This document shows, in pieces, positions 29,195 to 37,814 of a DNA stretch of 64,000 nucleotides. Each line of letters opens with the position of its first letter. The first letter of the stretch is position 1. The translations under genes were made by a program, and so were the position numbers. The stretch lies in assembly GCA_963721105.1 (NCBI GenBank), contig CAVRHY010000019.1, positions 1-64,000 on the forward strand. The letters run 5' to 3'. This DNA is from Thermohalobaculum sp963721105 (GTDB lineage: Bacteria > Pseudomonadota > Alphaproteobacteria > Rhodobacterales > Rhodobacteraceae). The notes beneath the pieces were generated by a model. It ran no database searches, was not told the origin of the DNA, and worked only from the letters and a program-made list of their open reading frames with translations.

Positions 29195-30681
29195 CCTCGG
29201 CCGAGGCATGGACCGGCCTTCTGGCGCACCTGAAGGAGACGGCGGCGCTCGGCCAGGTCGCGCGCCTGCTGCACTGGGACCAGGAGGCGATGATGCCGCC
29301 GAAGGGGGCGGCGCAACGCTCGGAGCAGGCCGGCGCGCTGGCCGGCGTGCTGCACGCGCGCAAGACCGACCCGCGCGTGCCCGAGTGGCTGGACGCGATC
29401 GACCCCGGTTCGCTGAATTACGCCGGCCGCGCCACGCTGCACTGGACGCGCCAGCGCCACGCGCGCGCGGCCCGCGTGCCGGCGAGCCTCGCCGCCGAGC
29501 TGGCGCGGGTTACGACGGCAGGCCACGCCGTCTGGGCCGAGGCGCGCGCCACCCGGCGTTTCGGCGATTTCGCCCCGATGCTGGCGCGCATCGTCGAGCT
29601 GACCCGAGCCCGCGCCGAGTGCCTGGCCACCGATGGCGAGACGCTCTACGACGCGCTCGTCTACGACTACGAGCCGGGCGCGACCGAGGCCGGGCTCGCC
29701 GCGATGTTCGGCCGCCTCCGACCGCGCCTGACCAGCCTGCGCCAGCGCATAGCCGACAGCGGCCGGCAGGCGCCACGCCTCACCGGCCATTTCCCGAAAC
29801 ACGCCCAGCTTGCGCTGGCGCGCGAGGCGGCCACCGCCCTGCAATATGACTGGCAGGCCGGGCGGATGGACCTCGTCGTCCACCCGTTCATGGCGGGCAC
29901 GCTTGGCGACGTGCGCATCACCGCGCGCGTCGACGAGTCCGAGCCGTTCTACTGTCTCTCGGCGGTGATCCACGAGACCGGCCACGCGCTCTACGAGCAG
30001 GGGCTGGACGCAAGCCTGGCCTGGCAGCCGGCCGGCGCGTCCGTTTCGATGGGCGTGCACGAATCGCAATCGCGCATGACCGAGAACCAGATCGGCCGCT
30101 CCGCCGCCTTTGCCGAGTGGATGTTCCCGCGGATGATCGCCGCTTTCGGCGGAATGGGCATCGACTCGGCATACGATCTGCACCGGGCCGCCAACCGCGT
30201 CGAGCCGGGCTTCATCCGCACCGAGGCCGACGAGGTGCACTACAACCTGCACATCCTGCTGCGCTTCGACCTGGAACGCGCGCTGCTGTCGGGCGACCTG
30301 GCGGTGGGCGACCTGGAGGCGGCCTGGAACGACCGCTTCGCCGCCGATTTCGGCCGCACCGTGCCGGACGCGGCTGCGGGCGTGCTGCAGGACGTGCACT
30401 GGTCGGCCGGGCTGATCGGCTATTTCCCGACCTATACGCTGGGCAACATCTATGCCGGCGCGCTGTGGGCGGCGCTGACCCGCGCCGTGCCGGGCACCGA
30501 CGCGCTGATGCGAGCCGGCGAGCTGGCGCCGATCATCGGCTGGCTGCGCGAGCACGTCCATCGGCAGGGCTCGCTGCACGAACCGGCCGAGATCATCGCC
30601 CGCGCCTGCGGCGAGCCGCCGACCGAGGTGCCGCTGCTGGATTACCTGGAGGCGAAGTTCTCGGCGCTCTACACCCTCTGA
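29191..30681 (+). CDS. M32-family metallocarboxypeptidase
   Basis: The 496-residue protein is of normal length for thermostable carboxypeptidase 1-like enzymes. Zinc ligands are in SAVIHETGHALYEQGLD (His261, His265). It has the family boxes LLHWDQEAMMPPKGAAQRSE, HPFMAGTLGDVRITARVDES, MGVHESQSRMTENQIGRS and IRTEADEVHYNLHILLRFDL. It removes C-terminal residues from peptides in the cytoplasm. The GTG start overlaps the creatininase-family stop, implying shared expression and perhaps a joint role in peptide or amide turnover. Two hairpins follow it. Confidence 0.93.
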   Translation: MTSAEAWTGLLAHLKETAALGQVARLLHWDQEAMMPPKGAAQRSEQAGALAGVLHARKTDPRVPEWLDAIDPGSLNYAGRATLHWTRQRHARAARVPASLAAELARVTTAGHAVWAEARATRRFGDFAPMLARIVELTRARAECLATDGETLYDALVYDYEPGATEAGLAAMFGRLRPRLTSLRQRIADSGRQAPRLTGHFPKHAQLALAREAATALQYDWQAGRMDLVVHPFMAGTLGDVRITARVDESEPFYCLSAVIHETGHALYEQGLDASLAWQPAGASVSMGVHESQSRMTENQIGRSAAFAEWMFPRMIAAFGGMGIDSAYDLHRAANRVEPGFIRTEADEVHYNLHILLRFDLERALLSGDLAVGDLEAAWNDRFAADFGRTVPDAAAGVLQDVHWSAGLIGYFPTYTLGNIYAGALWAALTRAVPGTDALMRAGELAPIIGWLREHVHRQGSLHEPAEIIARACGEPPTEVPLLDYLEAKFSALYTL

Positions 30682-30727
30682 CCCGACGCTCCGTCGAGGC
30701 GACCCACAAAGCGGCCCGGAACGGCAA

Positions 30728-30754
30728 CCCCCTCCGCGCGGGGCGCGGAGGGGG
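30728..30754 (+). terminator. 11-bp perfect hairpin after the M32 gene
   Basis: CCCCCTCCGCG pairs with CGCGGAGGGGG around CGGGG, 46 bases after the stop. No U-run follows; likely a GC-rich terminator or 3'-end stabiliser. Confidence 0.6.
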
Positions 30755-30847
30755 CGCGAGGTGAGACCGGGAGGGGGACCGGCTCACCTGTCCGGAAATG
30801 CTCCGTTCCAGCGATCGGCCGGCATCGCCGCCTGTACCAGATATACG

Positions 30848-30880
30848 AACGCGCCCGGCGATTACGCCGCCGGGCGCGTT
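30848..30880. terminator. 13-bp perfect hairpin between convergent genes
   Basis: AACGCGCCCGGCG pairs with CGCCGGGCGCGTT around ATTACGC. It starts 65 bases beyond the 3' end of the leftward repeat-protein gene and lies 167 bases after the M32 stop. The AA/TT ends give a short U-run in either direction, so it can serve both genes. Confidence 0.7.
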
Positions 30881-30945
30881 AACGAATGCGTGAGGCGGAG
30901 GGGAAAGCGGGCGCGGCCAGTGGACCGCCCCGCCTTCGGCATGGC

Positions 30946-31527
30946 TCAGTAGCGCCAGTCGCGGTTGTCCCAGCGATCGGCGCGCCGCTCGAAGCGGTCG
31001 GCCTTCTGCCGCAGCTGATCGGCCGCCCTGTCGTGGCCGTTGCGGTCCAGCCAGTCGGCGCGACTGTCCAGCCGGTTGGCCTGGCGCTCGAAGCGATTGT
31101 CGCGGCGGTCATGCCGGTCCCAGCGACCGTTGTCGTGCCGGTCGTTCCGGCTCCAGCGGTCGTTGCCACGGCGATCGTGGCGATCCCACCGGCCGTCGTG
31201 GCGGCGGTCGTGGCGGTCGTAGCGGTCGTGGCGGCGGTCGTAGCGGTCGTGACGGCTATAGCGGTCGTGGCGGCGATGCTCGCCCCACTTGCCGTCGCGA
31301 CCGTCGTGCCGGCTGTAGCGGTCCTTGTCGCGCTCGTTGCTCGTCCAGCGGTCGTGGTCGCCGCGCTTCGAGTCGCCGCGCTGGTCTGCCCGCTGCTCGG
31401 CCCGATGCTCGCCGCGCCAGCTCGTGTTGTTGTCCCACGGAGCCGCGGCCGCCGGAGAAGCCGCGCCGATGCCCATCGCCAGCGCGGCGGCAGACGCGAT
31501 CAGCGCCGATCGAAACCAATTCTTCAT
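30946..31527 (-). CDS. Exported Asp/Arg/His-rich repeat protein
   Basis: The 193-residue protein starts at ATG 31527 after GGAAGGTGAC. A signal peptide (MKNWFRSALIASAAALAMG with cleavage after AAA) is followed by a mature chain built from short RHDR/DRHD/DRYDR units (about 70-150) and a C-terminal helical part (RLDSRADWLDRNGHDRAADQ). Mature composition is dominated by Asp, Arg, His, Trp and Tyr. No family recognised. His/Asp clusters could bind metal, and alternating charges could bind nucleic acid or polysaccharide; both are guesses. It has a convergent neighbour on each side, so it is probably a single-gene unit. Confidence 0.75.
   Translation of the reverse strand: MKNWFRSALIASAAALAMGIGAASPAAAAPWDNNTSWRGEHRAEQRADQRGDSKRGDHDRWTSNERDKDRYSRHDGRDGKWGEHRRHDRYSRHDRYDRRHDRYDRHDRRHDGRWDRHDRRGNDRWSRNDRHDNGRWDRHDRRDNRFERQANRLDSRADWLDRNGHDRAADQLRQKADRFERRADRWDNRDWRY
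31185..31300. repeat. Imperfect short tandem repeats inside the Asp/Arg/His protein gene
   Basis: Units such as GGTCGTGGCGGC and GGTCGTAGC recur in series and encode the HDRYDRRHDR stretches on the minus strand. Such arrays change length easily by slippage. Confidence 0.7.
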
Positions 31528-31649
31528 GTCGTCACCTTCCAGTTGTTCGGTCTGGTGGCGAGTCAACGGCCCGCGCGGCCGGTTTCCGTCGCCGGAAAAT
31601 TATCGAAAATCCGGCGACGGAACCCTGGCGAAGACGCGTTCGAAGAGCC

Positions 31650-33128
31650 CTATCGCATGACGAACGGATTGCCCGGCGCGGCGTCGGACGTATTGATCCA
31701 CACAGATTTCGTCGAGAGATATTCCCGGATCGCCTCGACCCCCGATTCGCGGCCGATTCCCGAGCGCTTCACGCCGCCAAACGGCATCATGTAGCTGATT
31801 GCGCGGTAGGTGTTGATCCAGACAGTGCCCGCCTTCAGCGCCTTCGACATGCGCACGGCGCGGCCGATGTTCTGCGTCCAGACCCCGGCGGCCAGCCCGA
31901 AGGCGATGTCGTTGCCGATCTCGACGGCCTCCTCCTCGGTGTCGAAGCCGATGATCGACAGCACGGGCCCGAAGATCTCCTCCTGCGCGATCCGCATGTC
32001 GTTCCTGACATTGGCGAAGATCGTCGGCTCGACGAACTGCGTGCCGAGGATCCCGTCGCCCGAGGGCGTGCCGCCGCCGAACAGCACCTCGGCGCCCTCC
32101 TTGCGGCCGATCTCGATGTACTCCCGGATCTTCCTGAACTGCGGCTCGGTCGTCACCGGGCCGATGTTCGTGTCGGGCTTCATCGGGTCGCCGATCTTTG
32201 CCGTGCGCGCGATCTCGACCAGCTTGCGCGAGACCTCCTCGCGCACCGAGTTCTGCACCAGCAGGCGCGAGCCGGCGATGCAGGTCTGCCCCGTCGCCGC
32301 GAAGATGCCCGAGACGGCGCCGGCGCAGGCGGCGTCGAGATTCGCGTCGTCGAAGATGATGTTCGGCGACTTGCCGCCCAGCTCCAGCGACACGCGCTTG
32401 ATGGTCTTGGCCGCCTGCGCATAGATCGCGGCGCCAGTCTTGTCCGAGCCGGTGAAGGTGATCTTGGCGACGTCGGGGTGATCGACCAGCGCGGCGCCGG
32501 CCTCCTGCCCGAAGCCGGCGACGACATTGAAGACGCCGTCCGGGAAACCCGCCTCCCTGGTCAGCGCCGCGTATTCCAGCGTCGAGGCGCTGGTGAACTC
32601 CGACGGCTTGACGACCACCGTGCAGCCCGCCGCCAGTGCCGGCGCGCATTTCCAGGCGATGAACAGCAGCGGCGAGTTCCAGGCGGTGATCGCGCCGACG
32701 ACGCCGACGGGCTCGTGCGTCGTGAAGGCGAAGTGGTCGGCCTTGTCGATCGGGATCGTCGCGCCCTCGACCTTGTCGGCCAGCCCGGCGAAGTAATACC
32801 ACCACTCGGGGTGGTACTTGAGCTGGCCCAGCATCTCGCTCATCAGCTTGCCGTTGTCGCGCACCTCGATGGCGGCCAGCCGCTCGGCATTGTCGGCGAC
32901 CAGGTCGCCCAGCCGGCGCATCAGCTTGCCGCGCGCCGAGGCGGTCAGCTGTGCCCAGGGGCCTTTCAGTGCGGCCTTGGCCGCACCGACAGCGCGATCG
33001 ACGTCCGCCGCCGTGCCGCGCGGCATCTTCGCCCAAATTTCGCCGCGGTAGGGGTCTTGGCTGTCAAACCACTGGGACTGCGCCGGGTCGACGTATTCGC
33101 CGTTGATGTAATGCTGGTAGGTTTTCAT
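31650..33128 (-). CDS. NAD(P)+-dependent aldehyde dehydrogenase
   Basis: The 492-residue protein has the full ALDH fold: cofactor region ITAWNSPLLFIAWKCAPALA with VVVKPSE, the glycine motif ITFTGSDKTGAAIYA, general-base Glu249 in SLELGGKSPNIIF, catalytic Cys283 in GQTCIAGSRLLV and EEIFGPVLSIIGF. The end PFGGVKRSGIGRESG is typical of broad-substrate betaine/aminoaldehyde-type ALDHs. It oxidises aldehydes to acids; substrate not determinable. It stands alone, with downstream DNA leading to the repeat-protein gene. Confidence 0.93.
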   Translation of the reverse strand: MKTYQHYINGEYVDPAQSQWFDSQDPYRGEIWAKMPRGTAADVDRAVGAAKAALKGPWAQLTASARGKLMRRLGDLVADNAERLAAIEVRDNGKLMSEMLGQLKYHPEWWYYFAGLADKVEGATIPIDKADHFAFTTHEPVGVVGAITAWNSPLLFIAWKCAPALAAGCTVVVKPSEFTSASTLEYAALTREAGFPDGVFNVVAGFGQEAGAALVDHPDVAKITFTGSDKTGAAIYAQAAKTIKRVSLELGGKSPNIIFDDANLDAACAGAVSGIFAATGQTCIAGSRLLVQNSVREEVSRKLVEIARTAKIGDPMKPDTNIGPVTTEPQFRKIREYIEIGRKEGAEVLFGGGTPSGDGILGTQFVEPTIFANVRNDMRIAQEEIFGPVLSIIGFDTEEEAVEIGNDIAFGLAAGVWTQNIGRAVRMSKALKAGTVWINTYRAISYMMPFGGVKRSGIGRESGVEAIREYLSTKSVWINTSDAAPGNPFVMR

Positions 33129-33418
33129 GCGTGCTCCATCCTGTCTGCCGGTCCGGCGCCCGGATCGGCGGGCATGTTAGCCAAACCCGGCGCGAAGGGA
33201 ACCTGCGGCACGCCGATCGCTTGGGGCGTGCGCGGGGGCGTTCGGCGGGCCGTCGGCCGGACGCGTGTCCCCGGGGTTTGCGGGGCCTCCGGGGGGCGGG
33301 GATGCGCGGTTGCCGGCGAAAGCAGGTGCCGCGCGTCCCCGTTGACCGGCGGTCGGGCGGATCGGGTCGGCCGGGCCGGTCGGGTAGGTGAGCCAATGCA
33401 GCGGGGCGATGAACAGCC

Positions 33419-34747
33419 ATGAACTACTCCGTTTCGCTTTCCAGTCAGCGCGGGATCCGCGCGCCGATGCCGCCAGCGCCGCGCAGCATCGCCGACACCG
33501 GGCTGGGGCTGCCCTTCCTGGTCGATCTGCTGGTCAAGACGATGTTCCGGCGGGGCATGGAGCTGCCGAGCCAGATGTCCGAGGAGCTGAAGCTGCCGCG
33601 GATGATCATCGAGCATCTCATCGAGGCGACGACCTCGCAGCAGCTGCTGCAGATTCTCGGCCAGCCGAACGCCGACTTCTCGGCCGAGATGCGCTACCAG
33701 CTTACCACCAAGGGCCGTGACTGGGCGCGCAACGCGCTCGAGAGCAACGGCTGGGTCGGCGCGGCACCCGTGCCGATCGAGCACTTCATCCGCCAGATCC
33801 GGGCGCAGAGCATCCGCCACGAGACGCTGACCGAGGAGGCGCTGCGTGGCGTCTTCAACCGCCTGACGCTGACCGAGGAGGTGATGCACAGGATCGGCCC
33901 GGCGGTGAACTCGGGCCAGTCGATCCTGCTCTACGGGCCGCCCGGCAACGGCAAGTCGTCGATCGCCAATGCGATCTGCGCCGCCTATGGCAGCCATATC
34001 TACCTGCCGCACGCGCTGTCGGTCGGCGGCACCGTCGTCGTGTTCTTCGACCCCTCGGTGCACCAGCCGGTCGAGATCGACATGGGCACCGGCACGGGCG
34101 GCGCCGGCGGGCTGCGCCGGCCGCAGACGATGGACGAGCGCTACGTGCCCTGCCTGCGCCCGGCGGTGGTCATGGGCGGCGAACTGACGCTCGACAAGCT
34201 CGAGCTCAAGCGCAACCCGCGCACCGAGTTCTACGACGCTCCGCTGCAGCTCAAGGCCTCGGGCGGCATCTTCGTCGTCGACGATTTCGGCCGCCAGCGC
34301 CACGAGCCGCAGGAGTTGATCAACCGCCTGATCATCCCGCTCGAAGGCGGAGCCGAGCACCTGGTGCTCGACAACGGCCGCAAGGTCGAGGTGCCGTTCG
34401 ACACGCTGGTGATCTTCTCGACGAACTTCGACCCGCGCAGCATCATGGACGAGGCCGGCCTCAGGCGCCTGCGCCACAAGATCCTGATCGACCGGCCGGA
34501 CCGCAAGACCTTCGTGCGCATCCTCGCCCGCACGGCCGCCCGCGCGGGCATGAAGCTGGACGAGGACGTGCTGGCCTACATCCTGCTGGAGCTCTACGGC
34601 CGCAACCCGACGGCGCGCTTCAACGCCTTCCACGCGCCGTTCCTGATCGAGCAGTGCAAGAACATCTGCGCCTACCGCGACCTGCCGCCGCAGATGTCGC
34701 CGTCGGTGCTGGACCAGGCCTGGCAGAACCTGATGGCGGCGCACTGA
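33419..34747 (+). CDS. AAA family ATPase with N-terminal helical domain
   Basis: The 442-residue protein has an N-terminal domain of about 150 residues with a winged-helix-like part (FLVDLLVKTMFRRGMELPSQ, MIIEHLIEATTSQQLLQILG). The ATPase has Walker A LLYGPPGNGKSSIANAIC (173-180), Walker B region GGIFVVDDFGRQ and the sensor-like stretch LVIFSTNFDPRSIMDEAG. No protease, transposase or VWA partner is adjacent. Conserved single-gene ATPases of this type are found in many proteobacteria, with no role known to me. The ATG at 33419 has no strong ribosome-binding site. Confidence 0.82.
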   Translation: MNYSVSLSSQRGIRAPMPPAPRSIADTGLGLPFLVDLLVKTMFRRGMELPSQMSEELKLPRMIIEHLIEATTSQQLLQILGQPNADFSAEMRYQLTTKGRDWARNALESNGWVGAAPVPIEHFIRQIRAQSIRHETLTEEALRGVFNRLTLTEEVMHRIGPAVNSGQSILLYGPPGNGKSSIANAICAAYGSHIYLPHALSVGGTVVVFFDPSVHQPVEIDMGTGTGGAGGLRRPQTMDERYVPCLRPAVVMGGELTLDKLELKRNPRTEFYDAPLQLKASGGIFVVDDFGRQRHEPQELINRLIIPLEGGAEHLVLDNGRKVEVPFDTLVIFSTNFDPRSIMDEAGLRRLRHKILIDRPDRKTFVRILARTAARAGMKLDEDVLAYILLELYGRNPTARFNAFHAPFLIEQCKNICAYRDLPPQMSPSVLDQAWQNLMAAH

Positions 34748-35328
34748 GGAACCCGAGGCCGCGGGCTCGCAGGGGTCTCGCCCTACCCGCGGCGCCGGGC
34801 CTCTTGATCTTGACACGGCCTCGACCCTGGCGGCGTATCACCACCGCCCGAGGGCAAGCGGCCGGTCGTGGACGGTCCGCCCCCGTGCGTGCACGAAGGG
34901 GCGTTCCGGTGATTGGCACACCGGCGCGCCTCCTGCCCGCAGAGGGCAAACCGCGGCGGCCGGCCGTGCTTATTTACGTGGGACCCGGGCCGATGCGCCG
35001 AGGGCGCCGGAATGGAACCGATCATGCGGGTAGGTTCGTCATTCCTGCGAAACCGGGGATCTCCCGGCGGCTAAGGCACAGGGCTGGCCGATTCCGCCTC
35101 GCGCCCGCGACTCCGCGTCACCCCGGCGACGCCCGGACGCGCCCGCACGGCCCGGCCCGCCCGGCTCCCGGCACCGGGGCAACCTGTCAGCGCCCGGCTC
35201 CCTGAGAGACAACGGCGTCGGCTCCAGCCGCCCCACTCATCCCAGCCGTGATCGGATGCCGCGCCCGCGTCTCTGGCATTCGGCCCTGCTCCCGCCCATT
35301 GTGGCCGCGAGAACCTAGGGAGGCCGAT
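34748..35328. other. Intergenic region between ATPase and amidase genes
   Basis: In this 581-base gap neither strand holds a supportable gene. Short inverted sequences such as TGCCCGCAGAGGGCA (near 34936) are present. The last 10 bases carry the amidase ribosome-binding site (AGGGAGG). Confidence 0.4.
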
Positions 35329-36720
35329 ATGGACTACTGGAAGATGCCGGGGGCAGAGATCGCCCGCCTGGTCGCGGCCGGCGAGGCCTCGGCGCGCGAG
35401 GTCACCGAGAGCGCTCTGGCGCGGCTCGCCGCCGTCAACCCGGCCATCAACGCCGTCGTCGCCGAGATGCCGGACGAGGCGCTGGACGCCGCCGACCGCG
35501 TCGATGCGCAGCGCAAGGCCGGCGAGGCGCTCGGCCCGCTGGCCGGCGTGCCGGTCACGCTCAAGGTCAACGTCGACCAGAAAGGCCACGCCACCACGAA
35601 CGGTGTGCGCATCCAGAAGGACCTGATCGCCGAGCAGGACAGCCCCGTCGTCGCCAACCTGCGCAAGGCCGGCGCCATTATCATCGGGCGCACCAACACG
35701 CCGGCCTTCAGCCTGCGCTGGTTCTGCCGCAACTCTCTGCACGGCGCGACGAAGAACCCGCGCGATGCCGCGCTGACGCCCGGCGGCTCGTCGGGCGGCG
35801 CCGCCTCGGCGACGGCTGCGGGCATCGGCGCCATCGGCCACGGCACCGACATCGCCGGCTCGGTGCGCTACCCGGCCTATGCCTGCGGCATCCACGGCCT
35901 GCGCACGACGCTCGGCCGCATCCCGGCGATGAACTTCAGCGGCCCCGACCGGCTGCTGGGCGCCCAGATCATGGCCGTCTCGGGCCCGCTCGCGCGGACC
36001 ATCGAGGACATCCGGCTGGGCTTCGAGGCAATGATCGGCGAGGACGTGCGCGACCCGTGGTGGGTGCCCGTACCGGCGCGCCTCGGCGCCTACCCGAAGC
36101 GCGCCGCGCTCTGCGTCCGGCCCGAGGGGTTGGACACCGTCCCCGAGGTCGAGGCGGCGCTCCGCGACGCCGCCGCGCGGCTGGCCGATGCCGGCTGGGA
36201 GGTGGTCGAGACCGACATGCCGCCGATCCGCGAGCCGGCGAAGCTCGACATCCAGCTCTGGATGGCCGAGATGCGCCGCGGCGGCGGCGAGGCGGTGGCG
36301 CGCGAGGACGACCCGGACGCCAACCACGTCTACCGGATGCTCTGCGACGTGGTCGAGGCGCCCGACGTCAACGGCCTGCTCGACACGGTGCAGCGCCGCG
36401 CCGGCCTCGTCCGCCAGTGGCAGGTCTTCCTGAAGGAGCACCCCGTCCTGATCTGCCCCGTCTCGGCGGAACTCCCCTTCCCGGACGGGCTGGACGTCGA
36501 GAGCGACGACAGCTTCCGCCGCTGCTTCGAGGCGCAGATCATCCAGATCGGCCTGCCCTTCATGGGGCTGCCCGGGCTGACGGTCACGACCGGGCTGGTG
36601 GGCAAGACGCCGGTCGGCGTGCAGCTTGTCGGCGGGCGGTATCGCGAGGACATCCTGCTCGACGCCGGCAAGATCATCGAGGCCGCCGGCACGCCGCCCA
36701 GCCCCGTCGATCCCGACTGA
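35329..36720 (+). CDS. Amidase (amidase-signature family)
   Basis: The 463-residue protein has the Ser-cisSer-Lys triad regions: Lys in GVPVTLKVNVDQKGHATTNG, cis-Ser in LTPGGSSGGAASATAAG and the nucleophile Ser in GHGTDIAGSVRYPAYACG. The signature-family core is complete. The substrate-binding C-terminal part ends VGVQLVGGRYREDILLDAGK. It hydrolyses amides to acids and ammonia. It has no GatC/GatB neighbours, so it is a catabolic amidase rather than GatA. AGGGAGG lies 7 bases before ATG. An EamA permease gene follows after about 107 bases. Confidence 0.93.
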   Translation: MDYWKMPGAEIARLVAAGEASAREVTESALARLAAVNPAINAVVAEMPDEALDAADRVDAQRKAGEALGPLAGVPVTLKVNVDQKGHATTNGVRIQKDLIAEQDSPVVANLRKAGAIIIGRTNTPAFSLRWFCRNSLHGATKNPRDAALTPGGSSGGAASATAAGIGAIGHGTDIAGSVRYPAYACGIHGLRTTLGRIPAMNFSGPDRLLGAQIMAVSGPLARTIEDIRLGFEAMIGEDVRDPWWVPVPARLGAYPKRAALCVRPEGLDTVPEVEAALRDAAARLADAGWEVVETDMPPIREPAKLDIQLWMAEMRRGGGEAVAREDDPDANHVYRMLCDVVEAPDVNGLLDTVQRRAGLVRQWQVFLKEHPVLICPVSAELPFPDGLDVESDDSFRRCFEAQIIQIGLPFMGLPGLTVTTGLVGKTPVGVQLVGGRYREDILLDAGKIIEAAGTPPSPVDPD

Positions 36721-36827
36721 CGCGGGACGCGCAGTCGTCATCGTCCGGCCATGCCGGACGATCCCCTTCCGCCCGGAGAGATGCCGACCAGATCGGGCAT
36801 GACGCCACTTGGACCGCAGACCCCGCC

Positions 36828-37814
36828 ATGACACGCACCGCGCCCATCAGCGACAATGCCCGCGGAGGGCTGTGGATGATGGCCAGCATGGCCGGCTTCA
36901 TCCTGAACGACACGCTGATGAAGTCGGTCTCGGGCGAGGTGCCGCTGTTCCAGGCGATCTTCATGCGCGGCCTCCTGGCCACTGGCCTGATCGCGCTGCT
37001 CGCCTGGCACCGAGGCGCGCTGGCTTACCGCCCGCGCGGGCGCGACCGGAAGCTGATCGGCTGGCGCATGGCCGGCGAGATCGGCGGCACCTCGCTCTAC
37101 CTGACGGCGCTCTTCAACATGCCGATCGCCAACACCACGGCGATCGCCCAGGCGACGCCGCTGGCGGTGACGCTGGCCGCCGCCTGGTTCATGGGCCATG
37201 CCGTCGGCTGGCGGCGCTACACGGCCATCGGCGTCGGCTTTGCCGGCGTGCTGCTGATCGTGCGGCCCGGCAGCGAGGGGTTCAACGAATACTCGCTCGC
37301 CGTGCTCGGCTCGGTCGTCTTCATCACGCTCCGCGACCTGACGACCCGCAGCCTCAGCCACGCCGTGCCCAGCATGCTTGTCACGGTCGCCACCTCGCTC
37401 GCCATCACGGTCTTCGCCGGGCTGGTGACCGCCTTCGCCGACTGGCAGCCGGTGCGCTGGGATGTCTTCGCACGGCTAGCCGGCGCGTCCGTACTGCTGC
37501 TGCTCGGCTACCACGCCGGGGTCACGTCGATGCGCGTCGGCGAGATCGGCTTCGTCTCGCCCTTCCGCTATTCCAACCTGATCTGGGCGCTGCTGCTGGG
37601 CTTTGCCGTCTTCGGCGACGTGCCGTCCTGGCTGACCGTCCTCGGGGCCTCGATCGTCGTCGGCACCGGCGTCTACACGCTCCACCGCGAGCGCATCACG
37701 GCGCGCGGCGCCCTCATCGCGGCCGCCGCAACGCCTGCCACACCCGCTCCGGCGTCAATGGCATGTCGAGATGCCGCACACCCCGGGGACGAAGCGCATC
37801 CAGGACCGCGTTGA
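36828..37814 (+). CDS. EamA/DMT-superfamily transporter
   Basis: The 328-residue protein has ten hydrophobic helices in two EamA repeats (about 15-145 and 155-290). It has the family-typical SVSGEVPLFQAIFMRGLLAT and the repeat-2 counterpart MRVGEIGFVSPFRYSNLIWA. It likely exports a metabolite across the inner membrane; substrate unknown. The last 30 residues (AAAATPATPAPASMACRDAA and on) lie opposite the 3' end of the next gene and look non-native, so the true stop may be nearer 37710 with a small sequence error. The 107-base spacing leaves it open whether it is in one unit with the amidase gene. Confidence 0.85.
   Translation: MTRTAPISDNARGGLWMMASMAGFILNDTLMKSVSGEVPLFQAIFMRGLLATGLIALLAWHRGALAYRPRGRDRKLIGWRMAGEIGGTSLYLTALFNMPIANTTAIAQATPLAVTLAAAWFMGHAVGWRRYTAIGVGFAGVLLIVRPGSEGFNEYSLAVLGSVVFITLRDLTTRSLSHAVPSMLVTVATSLAITVFAGLVTAFADWQPVRWDVFARLAGASVLLLLGYHAGVTSMRVGEIGFVSPFRYSNLIWALLLGFAVFGDVPSWLTVLGASIVVGTGVYTLHRERITARGALIAAAATPATPAPASMACRDAAHPGDEAHPGPR

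Noticed and set aside
29191..30681. The longer plus-strand frame from 28264 that fuses the creatininase-family start to the M32 peptidase
   Set aside because: The fusion results only from the frame change near 28690; the creatininase motifs continue in another frame to 29194, and the M32 gene has its own overlapping GTG start.
31190..31260. Possible CRISPR array in the repeats near 31.2 kb
   Set aside because: The repeats are 9-12 bases long, contiguous and in-frame with a coding sequence; there are no spacers of constant length.
30886..31794. A plus-strand frame with long Val/Ala runs that looks like a membrane protein
   Set aside because: The hydrophobic runs are the reverse complement of Asp/Arg/His repeats in the minus-strand gene, which has a proper signal peptide and ribosome-binding site.
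34801..34850. TTGACA near 34809 followed by TATCAC as a promoter in the ATPase-amidase gap
   Set aside because: The boxes are 20 bases apart, too far for a usual sigma-70 promoter, and about 480 bases from the next start codon.
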